From Clarkia xantiana subsp. parviflora (Eukaryota; Streptophyta; Magnoliopsida; Myrtales; Onagraceae): a stretch of DNA of 64,000 bases. Where the stretch lies: NCBI GenBank assembly GCA_036873135.1, contig JAPTYO010000002.1:45127452-45191451 (forward strand), given 5' to 3'. Both the position numbers and the translations under genes were made by a program. Of this stretch, positions 22,221 to 34,418 are shown piece by piece. Below the pieces are notes generated by a model. It was given only the letters and a program-made list of their open reading frames with translations. It searched no databases and was not told the origin of the DNA. How positions within the stretch are numbered: the first letter of the stretch is position 1; every line of letters begins with the position of its first letter.

Positions 22221-25027
22221 TTATCGAGGGTTCGGGCTCTTTATTTTTGCTTATTTTCCATGTTTTATTTTTTTACTCATACTTGACTTTGTTATTCTAA
22301 CTTGATTGTTTTTGTGTAATTTCAGGTGTGGAGTTAATTTTTTATGACTGACTATTTTTCTTTGTTGGATTATGCATTATTTGTATTTGCACACACCACT
22401 TTAGTGTAATGACCAAAACGCCTAAAACCCAAGGCGACTAGGAACCCCGGAGGTTTAGTACGGTACGACCGGAGCGGCTGGGCCGCTGGTACGGCTCGGA
22501 AAAACTCTACTCGCTTGCGAAGGTCTTATGATCCCTATAATGGGGTGAGGAAACCACCTTGTCGGGAACCTATCAGTGGAACCTACCTTGTAGAGCAAAG
22601 CCACACATTTTTTTTACCCCCCCTAACATGATCTGTTTTTGTCGTAAATGTTATCATGCGACTGTTTGTATAGCTTTTATTTCTCATGCATTCATCTCAT
22701 TGCATTTAAAAAAAAAAATTCACTAAGTAGTTAGTCATTTAGTTATAAAAATATTCTTTCCAAACATGCATTTTGTATGCATTGTTTTTTTCCATTAAAA
22801 AAAAACCTCTAGCCTGAATTTTTTTATTGTGTTTCATGTGCATTATTTAAGAAAAAAAAACCAGGTTAGTTGTAATACATAATTAACGCATCATTCGCGC
22901 ATTATTTTAAAAAAAATATTTTCATGAGAAATTTAACTCCCTTTTAGCTATTAGAGCTTCTAATTTTGAAGCATTTTGTACGTTGTTTTCAGAAAAAACC
23001 AAAAAAAACATTTTTCGCTAAGTAATTAACACCTTAGTTGTAGATTTTTAAACATGTGTTTTAGATGCATTATTTAAAAAAAAACCCTTACCTAAATTTT
23101 TAATATACGTCTCAGGCGCATTATTTAAAAAAAAAAAAAAAACTCTCAGGTAAGTTGTAATTTTTGTTAGTGCGTTACGTATGCATTACTTTAAAAAAAT
23201 TTCAGAAAAATTAATTTCTTTAGCTATTAGAGCTTCCTTTCGAACATGCATTTCATATGCATTTTTTTATTAAAAAAACCTCTTACCTGAATTTTTATTT
23301 TTAACATGTGTTTTGTAAGCATTATTTTTGAAAAAAACTTTTCAGGTAAGTTGTAATTTTGGTTAGTGTATTGTATATGCATTGCTAAAAAAACAAAACA
23401 AAACAAAACAAAAACAAAAAAAAACACAAAAAAATTTTAGGAAAATTTGTAATTCCGCTTTAACTGTTAGAGCTTCTGATTCCGAACGTGCATTCCATAT
23501 GCATCATTTTTAAAAAAACTTTTTGACTGAATTGTTTTATTTTTAATAATGCATCAAATATGCATTAATTTTAAAAAAAAAAACTTTTTAGATAAACCGT
23601 AAGCTCTCTTAGTTTTAGGGCTCTTTGTTTAAAAAAACATTTTATCTGAATTTTTAATCAAAAAACGTGCATATCATATGCATTATTTTTGAAAAAAACT
23701 TTCAGGTAAATTGTCATTTTTATCAGTTGTAGAACTTTTATTTTTAAGTTTGCATCTTGTATTTATTTTTGTGCATCTCATATGCATCCTTAAAAAAAAA
23801 AACTTTTCGCCTGATTCTTAATTTTGAGCAACCTAGATGCATTGTTTTTCTCATTAAAAAAAATATATATATATTTCCAGATAACTTGTAGATTATCTTG
23901 ACTGTATAACTTTCATCTCAAGTGTGCATCTCATGTGCATCGCCTATGCATTGTTTTAGGAAAAATAATATGTCGATAGATTGTACACATTCTTAGTCGT
24001 AGAACCTTTAGTTTCAAACATGTATTCCATGTGTTGTTTTCAAAATTACTTACCAGAATGTTTTATTTCAAGCATGTGTTTCATACGCATTATTTTTTGA
24101 AAAAACATTTCACGTAAGTTGTAAAATTATGTTAGTGCATTCAATGTGCATCATTTTTAAAAAAACTAGGAAAATTTGTAATTCCTTGTTGACACTTAAA
24201 GTTTTTTAAAATTCAAACATGAATTGCATATACATCATTTTCAAAATAACCTTTTTACCTGATTTTTTTTAAGCATGTATTCAATATGCATTCTTTTAAA
24301 AAAAAAAACATTTCAGAAAAATTGTGAGTTTTTTTTTTAGCTATAGAGCTTTCAAATTCACACATGCATCTCAATTGCATTATTTTAAAAATCCACCTTA
24401 AATTTTCATTTCAAAATATGCATTTCATATGCATTATTCAGGTAAACTGTTGTAAGTTGTGAATTTCTTATAATAGAATTTTAACTTTCAAAAATGCATT
24501 TCATATGCGTCATTCAGGTAATATGTTGTAAGTTGTAACTTTCTTAACAGTAGAATTCTAACTTTCAAGCATGCATGAGCATTTTTAAAAAAAAAAAAAC
24601 TCAAAGTGTCATTCGTTTTTATCAAAGGTGTATTACACTTTTTTGGCAAGATCGTCATTTCAACATTCGCATGAGCGAGCATTTAAAAAATGGGAAGTTT
24701 TGATTTTTTTTTTTAATTGTGCAGTTGAGTGCTACTATTCGAGTTTAAACAAATGACGATTAAATATTTTTGAAAAAACTTAATTTTGAGCATTTGTCCT
24801 GCGTTCGAGCCAGATAATGCACTCAGCAAACTCAGTAAACTCCATGATTGTGCAAAACACATTTGATCATAAATTTTTATTCTTTTTCAAAAAAGTAATC
24901 AAAATTATGAAATGAATGACATTAGAGTTTTCAAAAAAATCATAAATGATTTCTCATATTCTCTACACTGATTTTTCATTCACCCTTTTCAAATACCCTT
25001 GGTTAAGGTATCATGTACACATAAGTT
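22221..25027 (+). repeat. E1 leader: AT-rich degenerate repeats with TGCATNTCATATGCAT-like motifs
   Basis: After a more complex 400-bp leader (22221-22620), the region 22660-24690 consists of decayed repeats of roughly 80-120 bp. Each has a gcattYcatatgcatt box, a poly-A run and, often, a tttcaggtaagttgtaa box. No coding sequence is recognisable. Short ORFs here (23227-23427, 24488-24682) are by-products. Confidence 0.65.
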
Positions 25028-25202
25028 ATGCCGGCTAAATGGGGCAAAAAAAAAGAACATGCAGTCATCCAGTTGCACAACGAACAAATTGCACACTCGA
25101 GATATCTAACGCCGAGGTACGTTAAATTGTACTTAATTTTTTCCTTGAGATTTGAGTGTCCCTACTCTTTTGCAGGTCGGATGATCACTTCAACCAATGC
25201 CG
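25028..25202 (+). other. Short exon-like segment in E1
   Basis: An ATG at 25028 opens a short frame (MPAKWGKKKEHAVIQLHNEQ, ending at about TPR) that runs into AG|GTACGT (about 25115). An acceptor-like tcttttgcag ends at about 25173. It could be the first exon of a decayed element gene. I do not recognise the peptide, and sequence beyond the acceptor soon meets stops. Confidence 0.3.
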
Positions 25203-26415
25203 CAAGCGTGTGAAACGTGAAGCGCTTCAAAGAGTTTCTATGAAAAATTTCACCCACAATGTGTGAAATTCATACGCTTTCCAAGACGAGGTATACAACC
25301 ATTATGTGGCTGGGTTTAAACCATTCTGTGGTAACCATGGGGCAACACCCTTTGAGATCGGACATGTCAGAAGATAAGAAAATTTCAAGAGAACATCGAG
25401 AATCCCGTGAAGATTCAATGCGCCGATCAATGTAGCTTGACTCGATCAACCGAATCATTTTCCGAAAAAAGTTCTGAAATTTTCAGTCGGCCACTAGGGG
25501 CATGTAATTTTCAGCAGGTGCACATATACAAGCTGTGGAGTAAGAGAATAAGGACATGCAGCAGGTCAATTCGCATAGCGAGCACATTGCCCACTGAAAA
25601 ATCCAACTCCCAGGTAAGAGAAGTTGTGATCATTTTTATCCCCGAAATTTGAGTTTTTCCTTATTCATTGTGAAGCTTGGATAATAATCCAAATCAAAAC
25701 TCCTGAAGAGCACACCTCGTGTACGGCCCCTCGCTCGTCGACCATTCTTATGCTAGCTATCGAATTTATCCCAGATACCTCAGACGATATCTATGCCTAA
25801 GTTTACCATTTGCGGACTACTGTGCCAAACTCAACACCATCCATGTGTGTTCATTAATCAGGCCATTCGTCCAGCATGCGACGAATTATGAACCAGTCAG
25901 ATGTAGCCGTGGGGCATTCCTATTAACATCAAGCATGGTTGAAGATAGAAGACATCCGGAGATCTTCCTACTAAAAAAGATCGAGATTCCATGAAGATCG
26001 ACCGTGCTAATGAAAGAGCATTTGAGAGGAAGAAGAAGAAGAAAAAATTATTGTCGGTGTCGTCCACCCATTGAAAGGATCCTCCATTCAAGACATTGAC
26101 ATAATCAACCTATTTGACAAGTTTTCCTCCGGAGAAGTTCCGAGAAATTAAAAGGTTTAATCTGCTATTAGGGGCATGTAACATAGTTGTTGTTGATTAG
26201 TTTCTGTAGATTTTCTTTCCATTTGAAAAAAGAAAAAAGAGAGAAAAAAATAAATTACCGCTAGGTTGAAAACCTAGGCAAAAATCAGGGAGAGGGGCAT
26301 GATTGAAAACTCGCAGGGACAGTCATGGCAAAATGTGAGATGAAAAAAGCAAAAAAGCAAAAAAAAAAAAAAAAAAAACAAAAAGAGCAAAAAAAAAAAA
26401 GCTCAGTTTTCTCTA
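25203..26415 (+). other. E1 internal non-coding region (copy C), paralogous to 1-1211
   Basis: Near-identical to the start of the window, with few substitutions (for example gtgtgaaatt here, gtgttaaatt in A). Only short ORFs, no domain recognised. Confidence 0.65.
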
Positions 26416-27331
26416 GGGTCATAGCAGCCCTTTAATTGGCTACAGAAAAATAAAGAAAGCGTTCATACAAATCTTGTGAAAGCAATGAAGCAATAAAAGG
26501 GTCACAATTGTTCCTAAATCAACTACAAATAAAAGGGTCACAGTCATCCCTAAAATGACTATAAAAAAACAGGGCCACGTCCACCCTTCAAATGGCTACA
26601 GATAAAGAGCACTACCGCAACATCAAAAGCGGAGAAAAAATGAAAAGGCCACAGCCACCCTCCAAACGGCTAAAGATAAAAGAGTGACCCCGCGAATCTT
26701 GTGAGGGCGGGAAAATAAAAAGGGCCGCAGTCGTCCCTAAAACGACTACATAATAAAGGGCCACAGCCACCTCCTAACGGCTACTGATAAAAGAGTGACC
26801 CTGCGAATCCTGTGAGGGCGGGAAAATAAAAAGGGCCACAGTCGTCCCTAAAACGACTACAAAATAAAGTGTCACAACCACCCTTCAAACGGCTACAGAT
26901 ATAGAGCACTCTCGCAACATTAAAGTCGGGAAATGAGTGAAAGGGCCACAACCACCCTTTATGGCTACCTACAAAGAGTGTTCCTCGAATCCCGAGAGGA
27001 TGGGAGATTGTTGAAAGGGCCATAGTCACCCTCAAAATGGTTACATATAAAGAGTATTCTCGTGAATCTTGTGAGGCCGGGAAATCATTTGAAAGGGCCA
27101 CATCCACACTTAAAACGGCTACAAATCGAAAGAGCACTCCCGGAACATCGACGAAGGAAATAAATGAAAGGGCCACAACCACCCTCCAAATGGCTACAAA
27201 TCAAAAGAGCTCTCGCGACATTGAAGACGGTGAGGAAAGGGTCTCAGCCACCCTCTAAATGGCTACAAATACTTTCGCATCGAGACGGGAAATAAAGTAC
27301 GGGTCACACCCACCGTTTAATCGGCTACCAA
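26416..27331 (+). repeat. Dispersed tandem array of 28-bp hairpin cores (copy C)
   Basis: Colinear with 1212-2133. One core (near 26731) has intact AGTCGT/ACGACT pairing where the copy A unit has lost it. One core (near 26946) is shortened by two bases. Confidence 0.85.
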
Positions 27332-27639
27332 AAAAAGAGTGCTTCCGTTAGGTTGAAAACCCGAAAGGGCAGCCTAGGCAAAATTAGGAAATGAGGGGCA
27401 TGGTAACAAATTCAGAAATTGCAATCATGGCAAAAGGAGAGAAAATAAAATCCCGATGGAATAAAAACCCCAAGGGGCAATCCATGCAAAAATTAGGAAA
27501 ACCGAGGGGCACGGTCTAAAATTTTGACCGTGGCAAAAGGAGAGAATATGAGAGATTAAAAAAAAAAAAAAAGGATCCCGCTAAGTTGTCGCGTCATGCG
27601 CAATTTAGGCAAAAATTAGGGACATGCATTCAAGTCGTC

Positions 27640-28217
27640 AAGCCACTCGAGGCCCTTATCCAATGGACGCCACTAGAGGCATTTCTCCGGCATATGCCAC
27701 TAGAGGCTCTTCTCCAACGGACGCCACTAGAGGCTCTTCTCCAAACGAACGCCACTAGAGGCTTTTCCTTGTCGCACGCCACTGGAGGCATCGTCGATCG
27801 AGGTTTTTACTTTACTGTACGCCACTGTAGGCTTTACTTTTCCGCACGCCACTGGAGGCTTTTACTTTTCCGCACGCCACTGGAGGCTTTACTTTTCTGC
27901 ACGCCACTAGAGGCTTTACTTTTCTGCACGCCACTGGAGGCTTTGCTTTTCCGCACGCCACTGGAGGCTTTACTTTTCCGCACGCCACTGGAGGCTTTAC
28001 TTTCCCGCACGCCACTGGAGGCTTTACTTTCCTGCACGCCACTGGAGGCTTTACTTTTCTGCACGCCACTGGAGGCTTTACTTTTCTGCACGCCATTGGA
28101 GGCTTTACTTTTCCGCACGCCACTGGAGGCTCTTTACTCTTCCGCACCGCCACTGGAGGCTCTTTACTTTTCCGCACAGCCACTGGAGGCTTTACTTTCT
28201 GCATCACTAATGGAGGC
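27640..28217 (+). repeat. 27-bp tandem repeat array (copy C), one unit shorter than copy A
   Basis: The same minisatellite as 2440-3043. The frame through it is 273 codons against 282 in A, a difference of nine codons, equal to one 27-bp unit. Confidence 0.9.
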
Positions 28218-28386
28218 ACCGCCAACAGGCGTCTCGCCGACAGAGGTTTTATCTTTCCGCACCAGAATAAGCATACGAGCCACCTTGAAGACTTTGAAGA
28301 ATTGGAAGAGAATATACTTTCTGGTCAAAATCAGTGTTTCCTCGTCTTTGGACAAACCACTTCGAACATGCTCTACGGGAGTCTGT

Positions 28387-28402
28387 CCAAAGAGGGGCAA
28401 AC
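28387..28402 (+). other. Polypurine tract of E1 (copy C)
   Basis: aaagaggggcaaac directly precedes TGTAAACACT of the 3' LTR. Confidence 0.75.
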
Positions 28403-31043
28403 TGTAAACACTCGATTTTGACCCGGACGTAACGACGTTACACATGATACGTCAATTTCCGGACGCGTCAAGCCACAAAGTCTCCAAAGATGCTCAAGGG
28501 CACATTAGGGAAATTATTATAAATTATATTTTAAATTATTTCTAATTTATTTAATATTTTTGGAATGTTTAAAAAATATATATAATAATTAGTTTTTTTT
28601 TATTTTAGAAAATTATCTGTAAGATATTTATCTCCATATATTATTTTTTATTCAAAAAAAATAATTATCTGTAAAGATAAATATCATTAGGAATATTCTC
28701 TAGAATAATTATCTTTTAGCATTTTTTATTGGGTTTATAGGTCTTTTGGTACCTTATGTTTGCCCACTTTTGGCTTTTGGTACCGCATGTTTGGTTTTGC
28801 CTATTTTTGGTACCATACGTTTACCAATTGTATACTTTTGGTCCGACCGTTAGAGTTGACTGTTAAATAGTCACGTGACTTGCACATGCCCAACCCCAAA
28901 TTTTGATTTTGTTCAGTTTAGTCCTCAAATTTTGTGTCCTAACTTTTTATTTTTGCAATTTAGCCATTTAACATTTTCAACCGCACCTTAAGACTAAATT
29001 GACCTAGCTATGGTCCGACCCATGGTTATGTCGTACCATGGCTAGGGTCGCCGGACCCGGGTGAACCTAATTATGGTCCGACCTAGGCATGGGTTAGACC
29101 ATGTCTTGGTCAATTTAGCATTAGGGTCCAATTGGGTCAATTGGACCCAATTGCTAAATTGACCTAGCTATGGTCCGACCCATGGCTAGGTCGGACCATG
29201 GTTAGGGTCCCCCGGGTCCGGCGACCCTAGTCATGGTCCGACATAGCCATGGGTCGACCATGGCTAGGTCAATTTAATACTAGGGTGCGGTTGAAAATGT
29301 TTAAGAGCTAAATTGAAAAATAAAAAAATTTGGACAAAAAATTTGAGGACTAAACTGAAAAAAATCAAAATTTGGGGCTAGACATGTGCAAGTCACGTGA
29401 CTATTTAACGGTCAACACTAACGGTCAACTAACGGTCGGACCTAAAGTACACAATTGGCAAACGTATGGTACCAAAAATAGGCAAAATCAAACATGTGGT
29501 ACCAAAAGCCAAAAGTGGACAAACATAGGGTACCAAAAGACCTATAAACCCTTTTTTATTTGAATTTTATCTGTAATCTAGACTAGGTTTTTAGTATGAA
29601 TAGGAGTCTAGGTTTACATTGTAACAGACAGAAAAAAAACACCAAAAAGAAGCAATTATACATTATTCCTCGGCTTCTGTGCGATTTTTGTCTTCTAGTG
29701 AATTAGTATTTTAATTTTAATTTTTTTTTCTCCGAGACAGCCCTCCTTCCCTACCACCAGCAGCCCCCGCCGGTGGCCCTGCCAGCGGCCCCGCCGGTGA
29801 CCACGCCGGTGGCCCTGTCGGGGGCCACGCCGTCGCAGCCCGGTCCGCCGTCTCCCACCGTTCCGGCGTCAACCCCCCCCCCCTCTCTCTCTCCCGTTTT
29901 CTCTCTCTCTCTCTCTCTGTAAACTCTCTTCCGTCCCAGCCCAGTGACCACCGGAGGTCTTGCCGGCGTCGTTCCCCTGCCACGGCGCCGCCACACCTCA
30001 ACCTCGCCGTCCACCTCGTCCGAGACTCGACCGGAGCTGCACCTCGCAGAGTTGGTCACCCGCTCCTGTTCCATCTATACCCACTCTGTCCATCGTACGA
30101 ACTCTTCCACCCGTAGCCGACGACGACCTAGCTACCACCGGCAAAGTTGTCATCCAACGGAGTCACTCCGGCGATTAAATTCGCCATCCCAGTCGGCCCC
30201 GACCAATACCGCGACTCGACCCGGCCATGGCAGCCCGCTTCCTCCATTCATCCCTCACGTCTCAAACCACCACCATGTTTTCTTCCTACGCTCTGATTTC
30301 GCTTCGACGTCGCCATCCACCGTACCTCCAGCCTCCATTCAATCGACCCTGACGCCGTCCGTCCGCCTGCAGCCACGTCCGCCTCTGCCCCCGCCGGTGC
30401 CGCCCTTCCCCTGCGCAGGTCTGTTCTTTTTTTTTTTTTAACTCTTTTTACTTATTTATTTATTTATTATTAATATTTGATTATTAGGTTTTCTGTTTTA
30501 AATTATTATTATTATATTATAATTAATTAAAAATTAAAATGTAGTTAGTTAGATTTAATTAATAGTTTAGATGTAATTGGTAAAATTTAATTAGTAATTT
30601 AATTGTAATTGACTAGTTTTAATTTAATAGCATGTGGGAAGTTTTTTTTTTTAGTATTTTAGATTTCATTTTACTAGGAGTTATAGGTTATAATTAATTT
30701 TTTAGATTTAGGATTATATTTGATTAATATTTTTTATGATGAAATTCGATTAATTTTGACATTTTTAGATTAATTGGGCGTAGTGTATGTAAATGATAAA
30801 ATTGGCAAATTAAGTAAATTGAGTACCAAAAGGGCGTAATTAAAAATTATATTTTTAATTCGTAATAGAACCCCCGAACTCGAACTTCTGATCGTAGACC
30901 GGTTCTATACCTAGGTGTTTAATCCATTATTCGCTTAGGTAATTTAGGATTCTAGTTAGCCTTACAATTAACTAGTGGCGACTCTTTCAAAATTGCACGT
31001 TTTCTAAACGTAATTCGTCGCAGGCCAGATTTTAGGTCCGAAA
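28403..31043 (+). repeat. E1 3' LTR (copy C, with foldback insertion)
   Basis: 2641 bp: the 1.8-kb LTR plus an 821-bp foldback element. It ends TCCGAAA rather than TCCGACA. The TATA box is mutated (TATGAATA, 29596-29603). The GC-rich block (about 29735-30417) is followed by an AT-rich segment ending cgtcgcag|gccag, which looks like an exon-intron-exon arrangement. Confidence 0.88.
28731..29551. mobile_element. 821-bp foldback DNA transposon, 9-bp TSD (copy C)
   Basis: Same element and insertion site as in copy A. TSD ttttttatt at 28722-28730 and 29552-29560. The arms are complementary over about 400 bp each, with a centre near 29140 (ccaattgggtcaattgg). Confidence 0.87.
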
Positions 31044-32660
31044 GATAAGGAGGCGGTGAAGAGTATTTTTCGATGTCAGCAAGAGTGCCGCTATCGTTGT
31101 CTATTACGTGCTTCAGATCAGGATTTGATTGATACCGAGATTCATATACTTCCTTCTGAAGATTTGGTATGTTGATAACTTTTTTAACTTGTACCATGTT
31201 GCAATGTAGGTCGTATTGATAGAAAAAGCTCGTCTTTGCAGACAGCTAATGATCGTGATAACCTGTCATTTAGGCGTCGTGTTCGTAATATTGCCCCCAC
31301 TATTCCTGAAGGCTCCGGACATGATCGTGGTAAAGGACCTAAGAGTGAGGCATCTTCTTGTATCTTCTCTTGATTTTCTGATTTTCCAAGTTTTGTTATA
31401 CCCATATTATTTTTGTTCTTTTAGGTAACTCCGTACATGTGACTGAGCGCGTTGTTGCAGTGCCTGCCACTAGTGTTCTTCCCAAGAGATCTGCCGCAGG
31501 GGCGTGTCCCTCGAGTGATCCGAAGCGCTCTAAACCAAGTGCGGCTATTCCAGCTCCTTCTTGCAATAAAGGGAAGTGAGTTGAGAGTCGCACGATAGCG
31601 CCTTTTGCCCCCCAGTCGAGGGACCCGCTCGAGAAGGAGCGTTCTTCCCGCCGAGGTGTGCATTGTTCTCTTTGACATACTTCTTATACTTAGTATATTT
31701 TGCTGATGTCTTCTTCGTTTTATGTTGTCCTTATTGTAGCGTTGCCACGCATTAAGCGTGATGACTTGATCCTTTCTGACGGGATTGATGTTTCTGGAGA
31801 AAACTGGTCACCTTTCTCCATTGGTAGTCTTCATTTTCCGAAGGACTCCAAACTTAGCACTCCAGGAGTTAGTGTACGGGTGCTTCAAAGATGTGTTCCT
31901 CCTGGTGATCATGATGTCAAACCGTCTACTGATGAGGAGGCACAGGCATACGTTGAGAGTGGCTTAGCTGAATTTGCACCGCTAGATTTTGTTCTAACTT
32001 TCTTCCTTTCCTGCTGTAAGCGTATGCTTTGTTGTTGTTGATCATGATTGTCTTGTTTGTTGTACTTAGGCTATTTCAAGGATGATGAACATGTCTTCCT
32101 TTGTGTTGGAGCTTGTGAGTGAGAGGAGGGCTGCTATCAAGAAGAGCAATACGGTTTCTCGCGAGCTTGCACAATCTGAGGAGGAAGTGCAGAATTTGAA
32201 CTCCAAGGTTGTTGATATTGATACGCGCATTGCTACTCGTCGCGTCCATGTTGAACAACTTGAAGCCGAGATTGCTTCTATCAATCAGCAAATTGCGGAG
32301 AACAACAGTGTTCATGATGTCGCACTAGCTTCAGTTCGTGATGAGGCACATAGAGCGGGTGCTGAGAAGGGACTTGCTGAATATCCTAGCACCCCTGCCT
32401 ATTCTGCTGCTGTCCTTGCTGCTGCTAAAGTGGATCTTGCCCCTTTGGTTGATGAGTTTGCCAAAGATTATATTGGCCGAGTATACGCACTTGCCACCGG
32501 ATTTCCGTTCGACAAGCTAGGTCCTTATTCCTGTTTTGCTGTTAACCATGTTGCGGATTTGCAACGTAAGGCAGCTGAAGCGGCTTCTATTGCTTTGACC
32601 TTTGGATATGATAATGCTGATGTTAAACTTGGTGTTGATTTCCTGGACATGCTGTCTTAG
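31044..32660 (+). pseudogene. E2 aORF, remainder of interrupted exon plus 3' exons (copy C)
   Basis: This continues the gene cut at 20390. Inferred exons: 31044-31166 (EAVKSIF, then DQDLIDTEIHILPSEDL, donor GTATGT), 31210-31344, 31425-31575, 31616-31654, 31740-31981 (LPRIKRDDLIL to GLAEFAP) and 32070-32660 (MSSFVLELVSERR coiled coil, GFPFDKLG tail, stop after FLDMLS). The Ser/Pro/basic linker and coiled coil suggest a structural or nucleic-acid-associated protein rather than an enzyme; this is inference. With 19678-20390 it forms one gene split by 10.65 kb of E1. Donor GT is missing after 31981. Confidence 0.72.
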
Positions 32661-33826
32661 TCCTTTGGAGATGATGATATGTTTGAGGCTTTTGTCCAAA
32701 CCTTTATTTGTACGTTTGCTTGTATGGTACTTCGTCTTTTGGACCTGTTTTTCAATAATAATAATCATGTGATAACTTGTTAGTAATATTTCATACCTTG
32801 AGTTATCTATGCTGTCCGTATGCTTTGGAATTGGAAGATAGGATGGATATCCTTAGATGATGAACATGATGTCCGTAGTTGTGATTGTATGTCGCGCATT
32901 GTTGAGTGTTATAAACGCCCCTCTTATTCCAAGGCATGGCAAGATGCGTACACTAGGTACTTGTAGTGTTGTAAGTACTAGTGTACTCGGCGCGGGCACT
33001 TGGCTCTTGGCACTCGGCACTGACACTTGACATGTAGCAGTGTCGTCTTGACGAAGCAAGACTTACGTTTATACCGTCTCTTAGTTCCACTCTAAGGCGA
33101 CGTTGTTGTAAGATTATTCTTGTTTATTTTGCTGTTTTTGCGTTAAATGCTAAAGAGCAAGATAACGTTATACAAGACTCGACTTGTAAGTTTGATGAGT
33201 TTTGTACAAGGTTTGCTTTAAAAAGCGTATAACATGAAGCTATCCCTTTTCGGGCCTAAGTCTTCATGGTGTATGAACCCTTAAGAGAGTATCCATACTT
33301 TTAGTGTGTGGGGTTGTCGTCTATTAAGAGGATTCCCGCCACGATGGGGTGTCAGTCCCATAATGCATTTGCCGCATCCTGTTTTTATTCAGGGAATGGC
33401 TATGAACATGAGGATTTGCCCGAAGGATTTCACAACATGTCATTTTTTAGAAGTAAGCATGGGGTTTGCCCTCTTTAAAATGATGTCGCGACATGTTACT
33501 TTTGATAGATGTGAACATGGGTATTGTCCTTACGAGGAGGATATTGCACCATGTCATTTTTTAGAATGGGTTTTAGTTTTCTTCAAGTCATTGCATGTTG
33601 TTTTGTTTCTTGATGTTAATCCATAATAGAATACATAATGTAGAGATGTACCTACGAAAGTAGATTAACCATCGTTAGATACTTGTTGTGTTTACAATAG
33701 TTTTGCAGGAAGGCGTCTATTGATTGCTTCTTCCGAAATACTTCTAATTACAAAAGCATTATCTGCACTTATATTCCTAAAGGTGCATTGTAAAAAGATA
33801 GATTAGAAGTGGAAAGTCTATCTCCC
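32661..33826. other. E2 convergent spacer (copy C)
   Basis: Non-coding, colinear with 7490-8655, including the ACAAG/CTTGT inverted repeat near 33172 and the three-unit repeat at 33402-33567. No gene seen. Confidence 0.6.
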
Positions 33827-34418
33827 TCAAATATATCTTGGCGGCTGACGGGCATTGTTGTTTGCGACATAGCTTCCCAAAGCTCCATGTGCAATGAATT
33901 CTTCGATCTCCATCCTCAAAGTCAAACAGCCATTGGTATTGTGCCCCCAAGTTTGGTGATATCGGCACCAATCTTCAATATCTCTGCCTAAGAAGGCGGT
34001 TTCCGACTCAAGTGGTCTTGGAAGCTTGTTTTCCAGAAGCTAGACGTATATCTCTTCCACCTCCGTGTTTAAGAGAGTGAAGATGTTAGCGTACTCCATA
34101 CTTGGGCCTTCTGATTTCCTTGAAGTTTGAGCTTCCATACTTGCGTTGAGAGGTGTGCCCCATCTCAATTCACGTTCACAAGAGAACGCAGTCTCCGTCT
34201 TGTTGTCATAGTTGTACACCACCAAATTCCCTTCCGAATAGCAGAAATGTTGGCACGTTCATGTTCGGGAAAAATGCGTTGATGGCGTCCTTTTTGATTG
34301 CTCTTAATGCAGTTGCATTTTGAGCGAACCTCCGGAAGTAGGTCATGATGGATTCTCCTTCTTCTTGTTTGACATCTAGCACACTCCGCTTAGGCGAACA
34401 AAGTATCCTGTCCAGCTC
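33827..34418 (-). pseudogene. Second gag-like remnant of E2 (copy C)
   Basis: As in copies A and B: a gag-like segment, frame breaks and a TAG, then the knuckle WCRYHQTWGHNTNGC with LRMEIEEFIAHGAL, stopping after PPRYI. It differs from A and B by lacking 16 bp near 34204. Confidence 0.65.

Larger units (their letters stand above)
20391..31043 (+). mobile_element. E1: complete nested LTR element (about 10.65 kb), LARD/Ogre-like
   Basis: Structure: 5' LTR 20391-22199, PBS about 22202-22220, a long AT-rich leader with degenerate repeats, non-coding internal sequence, a hairpin-core array, a 27-bp array, PPT, and 3' LTR 28403-31043 with a foldback insertion. No gag-pol domain is recognisable. 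The PBS (TTTGGCGACTCTGCTGGGA) and the leader that follows resemble Ogre/Tat elements from memory. It inserted into the first exon of the E2 aORF and is flanked by a near-perfect 5-bp TSD. The LTRs have diverged by indels and substitutions, whereas the 3' LTR is nearly identical to copy A, so insertion predates the large duplication. Confidence 0.85.
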
